A stretch of DNA of 6,416 nucleotides, from the NCBI GenBank assembly GCA_964369885.1, contig CAYJGQ010000107.1:1-6416 (forward strand), in the 5' to 3' direction. The translations under genes were made by a program, and so were the position numbers. Shown piece by piece: positions 6,137 through 6,416 of the stretch. Below the pieces are notes generated by a model. It was given only the letters and a program-made list of their open reading frames with translations, made no database searches and had not been told where the DNA came from. The stretch comes from Heteroruminococcus sp964369885. Lineage in GTDB: Bacteria > Bacillota > Clostridia > Oscillospirales > Ruminococcaceae. The number at the start of each line of letters is the position of its first letter. Positions within the stretch are counted from its first letter, which is position 1.

Positions 6137-6416
6137 CCGCGTGATCGCGGCGGAACTCTCCCCCCTCCCACACGACTTTGTCGTGTTTCCTCCCCCTCGG
6201 GGGAGGCGGCGCTGGCCGCGTGATCGCGGCGGAACTTCTCCCCCCTCCCACACGACTTTGTCGTGTTTCCTCCCCCTCGGGGGAGGCGGCGNNNNNNNNN
6301 NNNNNNNNNNNNNNNNNNNNNNNNNNNNNNNNNNNNNNNNNNNNNNNNNNNNNNNNNNNNNNNNNNNNNNNNNNNNNNNNNNNNNNNNNNNCCGGCCACG
6401 TGATCGCGGCGGAACT
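6135..6416. repeat. GC-rich palindromic direct-repeat array, interrupted by a gap
   Basis: Two nearly identical adjacent units are visible, 6135-6213 (79 bp) and from 6214 to the gap at 6291. They differ only by one extra T (AACTCTC against AACTTCTC). A third copy begins after the gap (about 6392-6416), with GGCCACG in place of GGCCGCG. Each unit holds three palindromes: CCGCG-TGAT-CGCGG (6137-6150), ACACGAC-TTT-GTCGTGT (6170-6186) and CCTCCCCC-TC-GGGGGAGG (6189-6206). Unit lengths of 79 and 80 are not multiples of three, which argues against coding. There is no spacer variation as in CRISPR. It resembles the palindromic intergenic repeats of gut Clostridia in general style. Function is unknown. 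Confidence 0.85.
6292..6391. other. Assembly gap of 100 Ns
   Basis: Exactly 100 undetermined bases, the conventional placeholder for a scaffold gap of unknown size. Repeat copies lie on both sides, so the array itself probably broke the assembly. The real distance and copy number across it are unknown. Confidence 0.97.

Noticed and set aside
6103..6399. Open reading frame of 98 codons on the minus strand through the repeat array
   Set aside because: It reads through the 100-N gap and palindromic repeats whose unit length is not a multiple of three, and it has no recognisable protein features.
6135..6416. CRISPR array
   Set aside because: The units are adjacent near-identical 79/80-bp blocks with no variable spacers, and no cas gene is present.

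Overview
The window looks like a Bacillota genome of the class Clostridia, possibly an Oscillospirales-type gut organism. The signs are strong AGGAGG-type ribosome binding sites, near-consensus sigma-A promoters, a T-box leader in front of alaS, an alanyl-tRNA synthetase with a cysteine-rich insertion of the kind I recall from clostridial enzymes, and GC-rich palindromic intergenic repeats. The 100-N run near the right end is the usual mark of a draft or metagenome scaffold. The species assignment is inference only.

Layout. On the minus strand, read from about 4430 down to 1, there is a near-perfect sigma-A promoter, an alanine T-box riboswitch with its terminator (4148-4395), an unexplained hairpin (4091-4133), alaS (complete, 882 aa), a small HIT-family (HinT-like) gene 24 bp downstream, and an intrinsic terminator (985-1019). 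A new promoter overlaps that terminator and precedes the 5' part of comEC, which runs off the left edge. On the plus strand, a divergent promoter (4472-4499) and a structured 5' leader precede a complete 468-aa MATE-family efflux transporter. From 6117 to the right edge lies a GC-rich palindromic repeat array (unit about 79-80 bp) interrupted by the 100-N gap.

How it works together. Uncharged tRNA-Ala should bind the T-box (specifier GCC, acceptor bulge UGGU) and permit transcription of alaS, with the HIT gene as a passenger. The terminator after the HIT gene separates this unit from comEC, the DNA-uptake channel gene, which has its own promoter. The MATE transporter is a separate divergent unit; its leader could be a riboswitch. 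A guanidine-IV (mepA-type) element is the most natural hypothesis but is not proven.

I found no clearly new multi-gene system. The best leads are the MATE leader RNA, the hairpin between the T-box and alaS, and the palindromic repeat array at the assembly gap.
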